This document shows, one piece after another, positions 20,840 through 28,865 of a stretch of 64,000 nucleotides of DNA. A program made the translations under genes and the position numbers. Each line of letters starts with the position of its first letter. Within the stretch, counting starts at the first letter, position 1. Location of the stretch: NCBI RefSeq assembly GCF_008923185.1, contig NZ_WBMT01000008.1:248001-312000 (forward strand). The letters run 5' to 3'. This DNA comes from Actinomadura rudentiformis. GTDB lineage: Bacteria > Actinomycetota > Actinomycetes > Streptosporangiales > Streptosporangiaceae. Below the pieces are notes generated by a model. That model saw only the letters and a list, made by a program, of their open reading frames with translations. It was not told the DNA's origin and did not search any database.

Positions 20840-20930
20840 CGGCACTCCTCCAGGGACGGCTACCTGGGATCACCGTAAACGATTGCTTACCGAATCTCGT
20901 TCAGCAGGGTGGTGCGTGGAGAATCCTGGG

Positions 20931-21749
20931 GTGGCCAGAGCGCACAAGCCCGAGGGGGAGATCACCCGCGGCACCACCGCACCGAACCGGCTGCGCCGCA
21001 TCGACCGCTGGATCGCCGCGACGCAGGCCGGTCCGTTGCGTTCGGCTGAGCTCCCGCTGGCGGTCGACCTCGGCTACGGCGCGTCCCCGGTGACGACGGT
21101 CGAGCTGTACACGCGCTTGCGCGCGGTGTCGCCCCGGCTTGAGGTCGTGGGGATCGAGATCGAGCCCGATCGGGTGGCCGCCGGGCTCGCGTATCTGGCG
21201 GAGCGTCCGCTGGCGGGACTGTCGTTCCGGCGCGGCGGCTTCGAACTGCCTGTGGACCGCCCGCCCGTGCTGGTCCGGGCGCTGAACGTACTCCGGCAGT
21301 ACGAGGAGGCCGCCGCCTGGCAGGCCTGGGACGGGTTGTGCGCGAAGCTGGCCCCGCAGGGCGTCCTGGTCGAGGGGACGTGCAATGAGATCGGCCGGCG
21401 CGCCGTCTGGGTGACGTTGACGCGCTCAGGACCGCAGACGATCACGTTCGCCGCGCATCTGGGCTCGCTGGGGCAGCCGTCGGAGCTGGCCGAACGGCTG
21501 CCCAAGACGCTGATCCACCGCAATGTCCCAGGCGAACGGGTGCACGCGCTGCTCAGGGACTTCGACCGCTGCTGGGCGGTCGCGGCCCCGCATTCGCCGT
21601 TCGGACCCCGCGCCCGCTGGATCGAGGCGGTCTCCCTGTTGGCGCGCACCCACCCGGTGCTCACACGACCCCCGTACGGCGGCCGCGCCCGCTGGCGTCT
21701 AGGCGAAGTAACCCTGCCCTGGTCGGCCGTGGCCCCGCTCCGAGGATGA
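20931..21749 (+). CDS. SAM methyltransferase-like protein
   Basis: 272 residues. VDLGYGASPVTTVELYTRL (about 46-64) has the place and form of a class I methyltransferase motif I, but with YGASP instead of the usual GxGxG. EVVGIEIEPDRVA follows as motif II and RALNVLRQYEE as motif IV. A conserved actinomycete protein; the acceptor is unknown. The start is GTG 20931, with GGAGA eight bases before; GTG 20916 is possible. It converges on the SDR gene at 21775. Confidence 0.65.
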   Translation: MARAHKPEGEITRGTTAPNRLRRIDRWIAATQAGPLRSAELPLAVDLGYGASPVTTVELYTRLRAVSPRLEVVGIEIEPDRVAAGLAYLAERPLAGLSFRRGGFELPVDRPPVLVRALNVLRQYEEAAAWQAWDGLCAKLAPQGVLVEGTCNEIGRRAVWVTLTRSGPQTITFAAHLGSLGQPSELAERLPKTLIHRNVPGERVHALLRDFDRCWAVAAPHSPFGPRARWIEAVSLLARTHPVLTRPPYGGRARWRLGEVTLPWSAVAPLRG

Positions 21750-21774
21750 TCCTCATCGCTCGGAAGCGGTGGAG

Positions 21775-22533
21775 TCAGACGCGGTGGAGTCTGTGGGGGG
21801 CTGCCTGGACGCGCGGCTGTACGTCGATCCGGTCGATGTTGACGTGTGCGGGGCGCGTGACCGCCCAGGCGACACAGTCTGCGACGTCGTCCGCCACCAG
21901 CGGCTCCGGCACGCCCTCGTACGGCTTCTCGGCCTTGGACGTGTCGCCGCGGAACCGCACCAGGCTGAACTCCTCCGTCTTGACGAGCCCCGGCGCGATC
22001 TCCGTGACGCGGACGGGCTCGGCGACCAGTTCCAGCCGCATGACCTCGTTCACCGCGTACGCGGCGTGCTTGGCCGCGTTGTATCCGGCGCCGCCCTCGT
22101 AGTTGGCGTGGGCGGCGAGGGATGTGATGTTCACGACATGGCCCGCGCCGCTCGCGATCAGCTTGGGCAGGAGCGCCTTGGAGACGCGGAGGAGGCCGAG
22201 CACGTTGGTGTCGTACATCGCCTGCCAGTCGGCCGGGTCGGCGGCGGCGACGGGCTCCAGTCCGATCGCCCCGCCGGCGTTGTTGACCAGCACGTGGCAC
22301 TCGGCGAGCCCGGCGGCCAGGGCGTCGACCGACTCCTGGTCGGTCACGTCCAGGACCACCACCGCGACCTTCCCTGCGCCCGGCACCTCGTCGGCGATCT
22401 CCTTGGCCAGGGCCTCCATGCGGTCCCGCCGCCGTGCCGCCAGCACGACGTTGAATCCCTCGGCGGCGAGCCTCCTGGCCGTGGCCGCGCCGATCCCACT
22501 GCTTGCTCCGGTGACAACCGCCGTCTTACGCAT
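21775..22533 (-). CDS. Short-chain dehydrogenase/reductase (YdfG-like)
   Basis: 252 residues, classical SDR. TGASSGIGAATA (cofactor loop, about 8-19), NNAGG, catalytic serine in VNITSLAAHANYEG and YNAAKHA (YxxxK) are all present. This subgroup includes NADP-dependent 3-hydroxy acid dehydrogenases such as YdfG, so a hydroxy acid or serine-like substrate is possible. The start is ATG 22533. It is divergent from mshA, and two dyads lie in the 230-bp gap between them. Confidence 0.88.
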   Translation of the reverse strand: MRKTAVVTGASSGIGAATARRLAAEGFNVVLAARRRDRMEALAKEIADEVPGAGKVAVVVLDVTDQESVDALAAGLAECHVLVNNAGGAIGLEPVAAADPADWQAMYDTNVLGLLRVSKALLPKLIASGAGHVVNITSLAAHANYEGGAGYNAAKHAAYAVNEVMRLELVAEPVRVTEIAPGLVKTEEFSLVRFRGDTSKAEKPYEGVPEPLVADDVADCVAWAVTRPAHVNIDRIDVQPRVQAAPHRLHRV

Positions 22534-22628
22534 GGGCCTAGCGTCCCAGGCACGGCGGCGTGATTGAACATCGGGTCGAACGGCCCACGGAGCAAGACCC
22601 TGGAGCAAAGCCTTGTCTGTAGCAAAGC

Positions 22629-22672
22629 CTTACTGACTGGTAAGTAGCAAATGTGGTGACTGCCGCCACATT
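22629..22672. promoter_or_regulatory. Two dyads in the SDR/mshA intergenic region
   Basis: CTTAC-TGACTG-GTAAG (22629-22644) has the look of a TetR operator. A second dyad, AATGTGG-N9-CCACATT (22650-22672), has perfect 7-bp arms. Both lie about 100 bp upstream of the SDR start and about 100 bp upstream of mshA. The regulators are unknown. Confidence 0.45.
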
Positions 22673-22762
22673 GGTCGTATTGGTCACGTTCGTCCCGCAT
22701 GGAAGCCCCTGGGTGGGAACACATTTTGCGATCGGTAGGTTGCACAACCGGAGGTGGTGTTC

Positions 22763-24142
22763 GTGGCGCGTCGTGTCAACCGGGTTGCGACGATCAGCGT
22801 GCACACATCGCCCCTTGACCAGCCGGGCACCGGCGACGCGGGCGGCATGAACGTCTACGTCGTCGAGGTGGCCAAGCGGCTGGCCGCCCGGGGGATCGAG
22901 GTCGACATCTTCACCCGCGCCACTTGCCGGGCGCTTCCGCCGATCGTCGAACTGGCCCCTGGGGTACTGGTGCGCAACGTCGTCGCCGGGCCCTTCGAGG
23001 AACTCGACAAGACCGAGCTGCCGGCCGAGCTGTGCGGCTTCACATCCGGAGTGCTGCGCGCCGAGGCCTCCTACGACCCCGGTCACTATGACCTGCTCCA
23101 CACCCACTACTGGCTCTCCGGCCAGGCCGGCTGGGCCGCCAAGCGGCGCTGGGGCGTGCCTCTCGTCCACTCGATGCACACGATGGCCAAGGTCAAGAAC
23201 GCCGCACTGGCCGAGGGCGACACCCCCGAGCCCGCGGCACGCGTGCTGGGGGAGGAGCAGGTCGTCGAGTCCGCCGACCAGCTCGTCGCCAACACCGCCA
23301 AGGAAGCCCGCGAGCTGATCGAGCTGTACGGGGCCGAACCCGGGCGGGTCGCCACGGTCAATCCCGGCGTCGATCTCTCGCTGTTCCGGCCCGAGTCCGC
23401 CCTGCTCTCGCGGAGCACCGGGCTGCTGCCGCATCGCACGGGCCCCGCCCGGCGACGCCTCGGCCTGCCGCGCGACGCGTACGTGCTGCTCTTCGTCGGC
23501 CGCATCCAGCCGCTCAAGGCGCCCGACGTGCTGCTGCACGCGGCGGCCCGGATGCTCAAGGACGACCCGTCGCTGCGTTCCAAACTGGTCGTGGCCGTCG
23601 TCGGCGGCCCCAGCGGCAGCGGGCGTTCGCGACCCGAGGGCCTGCAGCGGCTGGCCGCTGAGCTGGGCATCTCGGATGTCGTACGGTTCGAGCCGCCGTC
23701 CCCGCAGGACGAGCTCGCCGACTGGTACCGGGCGGCGGACGTCACCGTCGTCCCCTCCCACAACGAGTCTTTCGGCCTCGTCGCCGTCGAGTCACAGGCC
23801 TGCGGCACGCCGGTGGTCGCCGCCGCCGTCGGCGGGCTCTGCACCGCGGTCAAGGACGGCGAGTCCGGCGTGCTGATCAGCGGTCACGACCCGGCCGACT
23901 ACGCGCGGGTCCTGCGGCGCCTGCACGCCGAGCCCGGCCTGCACGCCCGGCTGGCCCGGGGCGCGGTGCGACACGCGCAGTCTTTCGGCTGGGACAGCAC
24001 CGTCGATCGGCTTCTCGAGGTGTATACAGGCGCCTTGACCATGTTCCCGACCGGCCGGCACCGCCTCGCGCCGGAGGTGCCGGTGCTGTCCGCCGCTTCG
24101 CCCGCCGCTTCCCCGACCGCTTCCGCCGAGGTGTCCGCATGA
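22763..24142 (+). CDS. mshA: D-inositol-3-phosphate glycosyltransferase MshA
   Basis: 459 residues, GT-B fold, GT4 family. MshA joins GlcNAc from UDP-GlcNAc to inositol-3-phosphate, the first step of mycothiol synthesis. The N-terminus VHTSPLDQPGTGDAGGMNVYV holds the conserved nucleotide-loop and inositol-phosphate residues. LLHTHYWLSGQAGW, LLFVGRIQPLKAPDVLL and NESFGLVAVESQACGTPVVAA are diagnostic, the last with the donor ExxGxxxxE motif. The start is taken at GTG 22763, eight bases after GGAGG; GTG 22754 would overlap the site. It overlaps the ybjN-like gene by ATGA. Confidence 0.93.
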   Translation: MARRVNRVATISVHTSPLDQPGTGDAGGMNVYVVEVAKRLAARGIEVDIFTRATCRALPPIVELAPGVLVRNVVAGPFEELDKTELPAELCGFTSGVLRAEASYDPGHYDLLHTHYWLSGQAGWAAKRRWGVPLVHSMHTMAKVKNAALAEGDTPEPAARVLGEEQVVESADQLVANTAKEARELIELYGAEPGRVATVNPGVDLSLFRPESALLSRSTGLLPHRTGPARRRLGLPRDAYVLLFVGRIQPLKAPDVLLHAAARMLKDDPSLRSKLVVAVVGGPSGSGRSRPEGLQRLAAELGISDVVRFEPPSPQDELADWYRAADVTVVPSHNESFGLVAVESQACGTPVVAAAVGGLCTAVKDGESGVLISGHDPADYARVLRRLHAEPGLHARLARGAVRHAQSFGWDSTVDRLLEVYTGALTMFPTGRHRLAPEVPVLSAASPAASPTASAEVSA

Positions 24143-24636
24143 CCACGACCGATCCCGTCGCCGTGATCGAAGAGACGCTCCGGGCGGCCGAGTTGGAGTA
24201 CGAGGTGCCGCGTTCCGGCGCGTTCTTCGTCAAGCTCCCCGGCCAGCACAAGCTGGCCACCATGACCTGGCTGATCGTCGGTGACCACAGCCTGCACGTC
24301 GAGGCGTTCTTCTGCCGCCGTCCAGACGAGAACCACGCCGAGTTCTACCGCTTCCTGCTGGAGAAGAACGGCCGGATGTACGGGATGGGATTCGCCCTCG
24401 ACGACGTCGGCGACGTGCACATCGTCGGCAAGCTGCCGTTGAGCTCCGTCAGCCCCGAGGAGATCGACCGGATCCTGGGCTGCGTCCTCACGTACTCGGA
24501 CGAGAACTTCGACAAGGCGCTCGAACGCGGCTTCAAGACCTCGATCCAGCGGGAGTGGGACTGGCGGGTCAAGCGCGGCGAGAGCCTGGCCAATCTGCAG
24601 GCCTTCGCCTCCTTCGCCGACCCCGACCGCCGCTGA
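24139..24636 (+). CDS. YbjN domain protein
   Basis: 165 residues, one YbjN-like domain related to type III secretion chaperone folds: VPRSGAFFVKLPGQHK, HSLHVEAFFCRRPDENHAEFY and a C-terminal helix rich in charged residues. The gene sits directly behind mshA with a 4-bp ATGA overlap, an arrangement common in actinobacteria. The molecular role is not known; a link to mycothiol or stress is guesswork. Confidence 0.85.
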   Translation: MTTTDPVAVIEETLRAAELEYEVPRSGAFFVKLPGQHKLATMTWLIVGDHSLHVEAFFCRRPDENHAEFYRFLLEKNGRMYGMGFALDDVGDVHIVGKLPLSSVSPEEIDRILGCVLTYSDENFDKALERGFKTSIQREWDWRVKRGESLANLQAFASFADPDRR

Positions 24637-24671
24637 CGCCGCGTTCAGAGACCCCTATAAGCTCTGGTGCC

Positions 24672-25523
24672 ATGGCGACCCTGGTATTGCTCCGGCATGG
24701 CGAAAGTGTGTGGAACGCGGAGGGCCTCTTCACCGGCTGGGTGGACGTGGACCTGTCCGCGAAGGGAGAGGGCGAGGCCACCAAGGGTGGTGACCTGCTC
24801 CTCGACAACGACCTCACCCCCGATGTGGTCCACACCTCGCTGCTGAAGCGCGCGATCCGTACCGCCAACATCGCGCTGGACGTCGCCGACCTGCTGTGGA
24901 TCCCGGTGCGCCGCTCCTGGCGGCTGAACGAGCGGCACTACGGCGCGCTCCAGGGCAAGAACAAGGCGCAGACGCGCGAGGAGTTCGGCGAGGAGCAGTT
25001 CAAGATCTGGCGCCGCTCGTACGACACCCCGCCTCCGCCGATCAAGGACAACGACCCGCTGTCCCAGGTCAACGACCTGCGCTACGCGAGCCTGCCGTCC
25101 GAGCTGATCCCGCGCACCGAGTGCCTCGCCGACGTGGTCGACCGGCTCCTGCCGTACTGGTACGACGCGATCGTGCCCGACCTCGCCGCCGGCCACACCG
25201 TGCTGGTCGCCGCGCACGGCAACTCCCTGCGCGCCATGGTCAAGCACCTGGACGACGTCTCGGACGAGGAGATCACCGAGCTCAACATCCCCACCGGCAT
25301 CCCGCTGGTGTACGAGCTGGACGACGACTTCGCACCCCTCAAGCGCGGCGGCGAGTACCTCGACCCGGAGGCCGCCAAGGCCGCCATCGAGGCCGTCAAG
25401 AACCAGGGCGCCGGGGGAGGCGCCAAGGCCCCCGCGGCGGCCAAGGCCCCGGTCCCGCCCGCCCCGGCGGCGCCCGCTCCGCCCGCCCCGTCTGGCGGCC
25501 GCAGGGGCAAGCGAAAGAAGTAG
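24672..25523 (+). CDS. gpmA: 2,3-bisphosphoglycerate-dependent phosphoglycerate mutase
   Basis: 283 residues. The catalytic histidine loop LRHGESVWN is at 7-15 and the partner acid sits in RSWRLNERHYGALQGKNK. AAHGNSLRA holds the second histidine, and the phosphoglycerate-binding arginines are in place. It interconverts 3- and 2-phosphoglycerate in glycolysis. The core matches the usual 249 residues, but there is an added Ala/Pro-rich tail of about 35 residues ending in a basic GGRRGKRKK. The start is ATG 24672, inside the 3' region of an overlapping longer frame that is not needed. Confidence 0.93.
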   Translation: MATLVLLRHGESVWNAEGLFTGWVDVDLSAKGEGEATKGGDLLLDNDLTPDVVHTSLLKRAIRTANIALDVADLLWIPVRRSWRLNERHYGALQGKNKAQTREEFGEEQFKIWRRSYDTPPPPIKDNDPLSQVNDLRYASLPSELIPRTECLADVVDRLLPYWYDAIVPDLAAGHTVLVAAHGNSLRAMVKHLDDVSDEEITELNIPTGIPLVYELDDDFAPLKRGGEYLDPEAAKAAIEAVKNQGAGGGAKAPAAAKAPVPPAPAAPAPPAPSGGRRGKRKK

Positions 25524-25557
25524 GCCACACGACACACGCTGGCCCTACGCCCACGAT

Positions 25558-25591
25558 GAAGGGGCGCCTCCCGCGGGGGAGGCGCCCCTTC
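25558..25591. terminator. Strong bidirectional terminator between gpmA and phoU
   Basis: A perfect 15-bp stem, GAAGGGGCGCCTCCC (25558-25572) against its complement (25577-25591), with loop GCGG and a possible further 4 bp beyond a bulge. It stands between converging genes. Bases 25596-25687 hold nothing else I can support. Confidence 0.9.
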
Positions 25592-25687
25592 GTGGTGTGG
25601 GCCCCGTACGGTGTGGGCCGGACTTCGGTGGGGCCACAGGGTGCGGATCGCCTAAGCGTCGGACGCCGGAGCCGGAGCCGGGTCGAG

Positions 25688-26362
25688 TCAGGAGCGGGCT
25701 TCGGGCGAGTCGATGATCTCCTCCGGGCGCTGACCGGTGACCATGTAGACCACGTCCTCGGCGACGTGCACCGCGTGGTCGGCGAAACGCTCGAAGTAGC
25801 GGCCCGCCAGGGTGATGTCGACGGCCGGCTCGACGCCGTACTTCCACTTCGGGGAGAGCAGGATGTCGAAGAGCTTGCGGTGGAGCTGATCCATCCGGTC
25901 GTCGTCGGCGTCCAGCTCCAGGCCCATCTCGACGTCCTGGGAGGCGATGACGCTGCCCGTCTTGGCGATCATGCGTTCCGCGATCTGGCCCATCTCCAGG
26001 ACCGTGGCCTGCAACACCGGCGGAACGGCGGACTCGGGGTGACGGCGCCGGGCGGTCTTGGCGATGTGCACGGCCAGGTCGCCCATGCGTTCCAGGTCAC
26101 CGCTCATGCGCAGCGCGGTGATCAGCGTCCGGAGGTCGCCCGCCACCGGCTGCTGGCGTGCCATCAGGTCGAAGACCGTCTCCTCGATCTCCGTGTCGAT
26201 CTTGTTGACCTGCTCGTCCCCGCTGATGACCTCCTCGGAGAGCCGCAGGTCGGCGTCCAGGAGGGCCGTCACCGCGCGGGCCATCGCGGACCTGACCAGG
26301 CGGGTCATCTCCACGAGCTTGTCGGAGAGGGAGTCGAGTTCCTCGTGATAGGCGTCGCGCAA
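25688..26362 (-). CDS. phoU: Phosphate transport system regulator PhoU
   Basis: 224 residues, two PhoU three-helix repeats with the metal-binding motifs GDLERMGDLAVHIA (about 90-103) and YFERFADHAVHVAED (about 190-204). PhoU couples the Pst transporter to the phosphate sensor kinase and restrains the response when phosphate is ample. The start is a TTG at 26362 (LRDAYHEELDSL) behind GAGGA. It is divergent from senX3, as in mycobacteria and Streptomyces. Confidence 0.93.
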   Translation of the reverse strand: MRDAYHEELDSLSDKLVEMTRLVRSAMARAVTALLDADLRLSEEVISGDEQVNKIDTEIEETVFDLMARQQPVAGDLRTLITALRMSGDLERMGDLAVHIAKTARRRHPESAVPPVLQATVLEMGQIAERMIAKTGSVIASQDVEMGLELDADDDRMDQLHRKLFDILLSPKWKYGVEPAVDITLAGRYFERFADHAVHVAEDVVYMVTGQRPEEIIDSPEARS

Positions 26363-26531
26363 TTGAACATCCTCGGTGCGTATGGGGTTGACGGACGGTT
26401 TCGTACCTGGTCCAGGACGTACTCGTCCACACCACAGCCTGCCTGATCTGCATGAATGAACCCACATATAGAGGTGAACTTTGGGCTAACGAGACCGTGT
26501 CGGATGGCCTCTTGGTGCAGGAACTGCCTGA

Positions 26532-27758
26532 ATGGCACTTACGATCCGAAGTGTGGAGGTCGAGATAGTCGCAGGCCTGACGGGGCTTGCCGGGCTCGCG
26601 ATCGGGCTCACTACGGGATTGGCGGTGCGCGTGAGCGAGCGAGCCCAGCAGGTCACGGCCCCGGCCGCACCCCAGAGTGGGCTGCCGCCGGGCGTCGCGT
26701 CGGTGCTGAGCGTTCTGCGGTCCTCGGCCGTCGTGGTCGACAGCGAGGATCGGGTTCTGCGCGCCAGTTCGGCGGCGCGCGCCTTCGGGCTGGTCAGCGG
26801 CGACCGGCTGGTGGTCGACAAACTGCTGGCGATGGCCCGGCTGGCCCGCCGGGACGGTGAGATCCGCGAGACGGAGGTCCAGGTGGCCCCCGCCAAGGGC
26901 CGGGGCCGGGCCGAGGGCCGCTGGTTCGCCGTCCGGGTCGCGCCGCTCGGCTCACACGGGCAGATCCTCGTGCTGGCCGAGGACCTCACCGAGATGCGCC
27001 GCGTCGAGGCCATCCGCCGCGACTTCGTCGCCAACGTCAGCCACGAGCTCAAGACCCCGGTGGGCGCGCTGTCCCTGCTCGCCGAGACCGTGGAGAACGC
27101 CGCCGACGACCCCGAGGCCGTCCGCCGCTTCGCCGGCCGCATGCAGCACGAGTCCGTCCGGCTGACCAACCTCGTCCAGGACCTGATGACGCTGTCGCGC
27201 ATCCAGGGTGACGAGCCGCTGCCCGAACTGCACCCGGTCGCGCTCGACGAGGTGATCGTCGAGGCGCTGGACCGGTGCCAGATCAAGGCGGGCGCCAAGA
27301 ACATCGAGCTGACCAGCGGCGGCCAGGACGGCCTGAAGGTGCGCGGTGACGAGGAACTGCTGACCACCGCGATCCGCAACCTGATCGACAACGCCGTCGC
27401 CTACAGCCCGGACAACACCCGCGTCGTGGTGGCCGTCCGGCAGTGCGACGAGCACCACGTCGAGATCAACGTGACCGACCAGGGCATCGGCATCCCCGAG
27501 GCCGACCTGGAACGGATCTTCGAGCGCTTCTACCGGGTCGATCCGGCCCGTTCCCGGCAGACCGGCGGCACCGGCCTCGGTCTGGCCATCGTCAAGCACG
27601 TCACCACCAAGCACGGCGGCGAGGTCGTGGTCTGGAGCAAGGAGGGCTCCGGCTCGACCTTCACCATCCGGTTGCCGCTCCTCAACCCGCCTCCTCAGTC
27701 GAGAGAGGGCAGGCACGGCGACGCCTCAAGCGTTCACCCGAACCCACCGACCCCCTGA
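26532..27758 (+). CDS. senX3: Phosphate sensor histidine kinase (SenX3/PhoR)
   Basis: 408 residues. A single N-terminal membrane segment (about 10-35) is followed by a PAS-like domain (about 60-150) and the H box in FVANVSHELKTPVGALSLL (H at about 170). The N box is NLIDNAVAYSP, G1 is DQGIGIPE and G2 is GTGLGLAIVKH. It phosphorylates RegX3/PhoP under phosphate starvation. The start is ATG 26532; GTG 26553 is a possible shorter start. It lies next to phoU and 48 bp before the regulator gene. Confidence 0.92.
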   Translation: MALTIRSVEVEIVAGLTGLAGLAIGLTTGLAVRVSERAQQVTAPAAPQSGLPPGVASVLSVLRSSAVVVDSEDRVLRASSAARAFGLVSGDRLVVDKLLAMARLARRDGEIRETEVQVAPAKGRGRAEGRWFAVRVAPLGSHGQILVLAEDLTEMRRVEAIRRDFVANVSHELKTPVGALSLLAETVENAADDPEAVRRFAGRMQHESVRLTNLVQDLMTLSRIQGDEPLPELHPVALDEVIVEALDRCQIKAGAKNIELTSGGQDGLKVRGDEELLTTAIRNLIDNAVAYSPDNTRVVVAVRQCDEHHVEINVTDQGIGIPEADLERIFERFYRVDPARSRQTGGTGLGLAIVKHVTTKHGGEVVVWSKEGSGSTFTIRLPLLNPPPQSREGRHGDASSVHPNPPTP

Positions 27759-27806
27759 TCAGGGACCGATCCGCCGAATTTGGAAACCCGCCCGGGAGGC
27801 AACACC

Positions 27807-28487
27807 GTGACCCGTGTGCTCGTCGTCGAGGACGAAGAGTCGTTCAGCGACGCACTTTCGTACAACCTGCGCAAGGAGGGCTTCGAGGTCGCCGTCGCGG
27901 CCACGGGCCCCGACGCGCTGGACATCTTCGACCGCAACGGTGCCGATCTCGTGCTGCTCGACCTGATGCTGCCCGGCCTGCCCGGCACCGAGGTGTGCCG
28001 CGAGCTGCGCGCCAAGTCGAACGTCCCCGTGATCATGTTGACCGCCAAGGACAGCGAGGTCGACAAGGTCGTCGGCCTGGAACTGGGCGCCGACGACTAC
28101 GTGACCAAGCCGTTCTCCACCCGCGAACTGATCGCCCGCATGCGCGCCGTCCTGCGCCGCCAGGGCGAGGTCGAGGAACTGGCCCCTGCCACCCTGGAGG
28201 CCGGCCCGGTCCGCATGGACGTGGAACGCCACGTGGTCAGCGTGAACGGCGAGGCCGTACAGCTCCCCCTCAAGGAGTTCGAACTCCTCGAAGTGCTGCT
28301 CCGCAACGCCGGTCGCGTGCTCACCCGCATGCAGCTCATCGACCGCGTCTGGGGCGCCGACTACGTGGGCGACACCAAGACCCTGGACGTCCACATCAAG
28401 CGCCTCCGCGCCAAGATCGAGGCCGCCCCCTCCACCCCCCGCTACATCGTCACGGTCCGTGGCCTGGGCTACAAGTTCGAGCCGTAA
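27807..28487 (+). CDS. regX3: Phosphate response regulator (RegX3/PhoP)
   Basis: 226 residues. Receiver: VVEDEES at the N-terminus, phospho-acceptor Asp in LVLLDLMLPGLPG (about residue 52), IMLTAKD, YVTKPFS. DNA-binding winged helix: LPLKEFELLEVLLRN through TLDVHIKRLRAKIE and VRGLGYKFEP. It controls the pho regulon (Pst uptake, phosphatases). The start is GTG 27807 with a GGGAGG site; an upstream in-frame ATG at 27780 lacks one. Confidence 0.93.
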   Translation: MTRVLVVEDEESFSDALSYNLRKEGFEVAVAATGPDALDIFDRNGADLVLLDLMLPGLPGTEVCRELRAKSNVPVIMLTAKDSEVDKVVGLELGADDYVTKPFSTRELIARMRAVLRRQGEVEELAPATLEAGPVRMDVERHVVSVNGEAVQLPLKEFELLEVLLRNAGRVLTRMQLIDRVWGADYVGDTKTLDVHIKRLRAKIEAAPSTPRYIVTVRGLGYKFEP

Positions 28488-28510
28488 ACCCCCGCGCTGA
28501 CACACTCACC

Positions 28511-28538
28511 AAACGGCCCGCCTTCGCGCGGGCCGTTT
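28511..28538 (+). terminator. Terminator after regX3
   Basis: AAACGGCCCGC (28511-28521) pairs with GCGGGCCGTTT (28528-28538) around CTTCGC. An 11-bp stem 24 bp past the regX3 stop, with T residues at its end. Confidence 0.85.
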
Positions 28539-28568
28539 CGCTTACCAAGCCCGATTTCCGTGCCAGCC

Positions 28569-28622
28569 CATGTCTGTCCCAAGCCCCATGTCCGTCCCAA
28601 GCCCCATGTCCGTCCCACGCTC
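28569..28622. repeat. Three 18-bp tandem repeats downstream of regX3
   Basis: The unit CATGTCCGTCCCAAGCCC is repeated three times with one or two changes in the first and third copies. It lies in the 378-bp gap between regX3 and the converging lipoprotein gene, outside any supported gene. The rest of that gap holds the two terminators and nothing more I can name. Confidence 0.75.
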
Positions 28623-28813
28623 CGATGTCGTAGACCGGCGGTAGCGTTCACCACGTTGGAGACCGGTCAGAGTGCCCACCCGGGCCCGCGGCTCAAGGGG
28701 GGCGGGTAAAAGTAGCCTCCCGGACCCAGTCTCGGAGTCGAAATCAATCCCAGCGACCCCGCCCCCCTCCCTCCAACACCCAGGTTTGCCGGCGGGTGAT
28801 GGGTTGAACGCGA

Positions 28814-28845
28814 ACGGCCTGCCTCGGGTGGTTGAGGCAGGCCGT
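28814..28845 (-). terminator. Terminator of the lipoprotein gene
   Basis: ACGGCCTGCCTC (28814-28825) pairs with GAGGCAGGCCGT (28834-28845) with an 8-base loop. It lies 20 bp beyond the stop of the minus-strand lipoprotein gene. Confidence 0.8.
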
Positions 28846-28865
28846 CCGGCGGATCGAGGCGGGAA

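Noticed and set aside
26363..26531. Possible PHO box in the phoU/senX3 gap (GTTCACC and GTTCATT on the minus strand).
   Set aside because: The two half-sites are about 18 bp apart, not the 11-bp step expected of PHO boxes, so I do not call a site.
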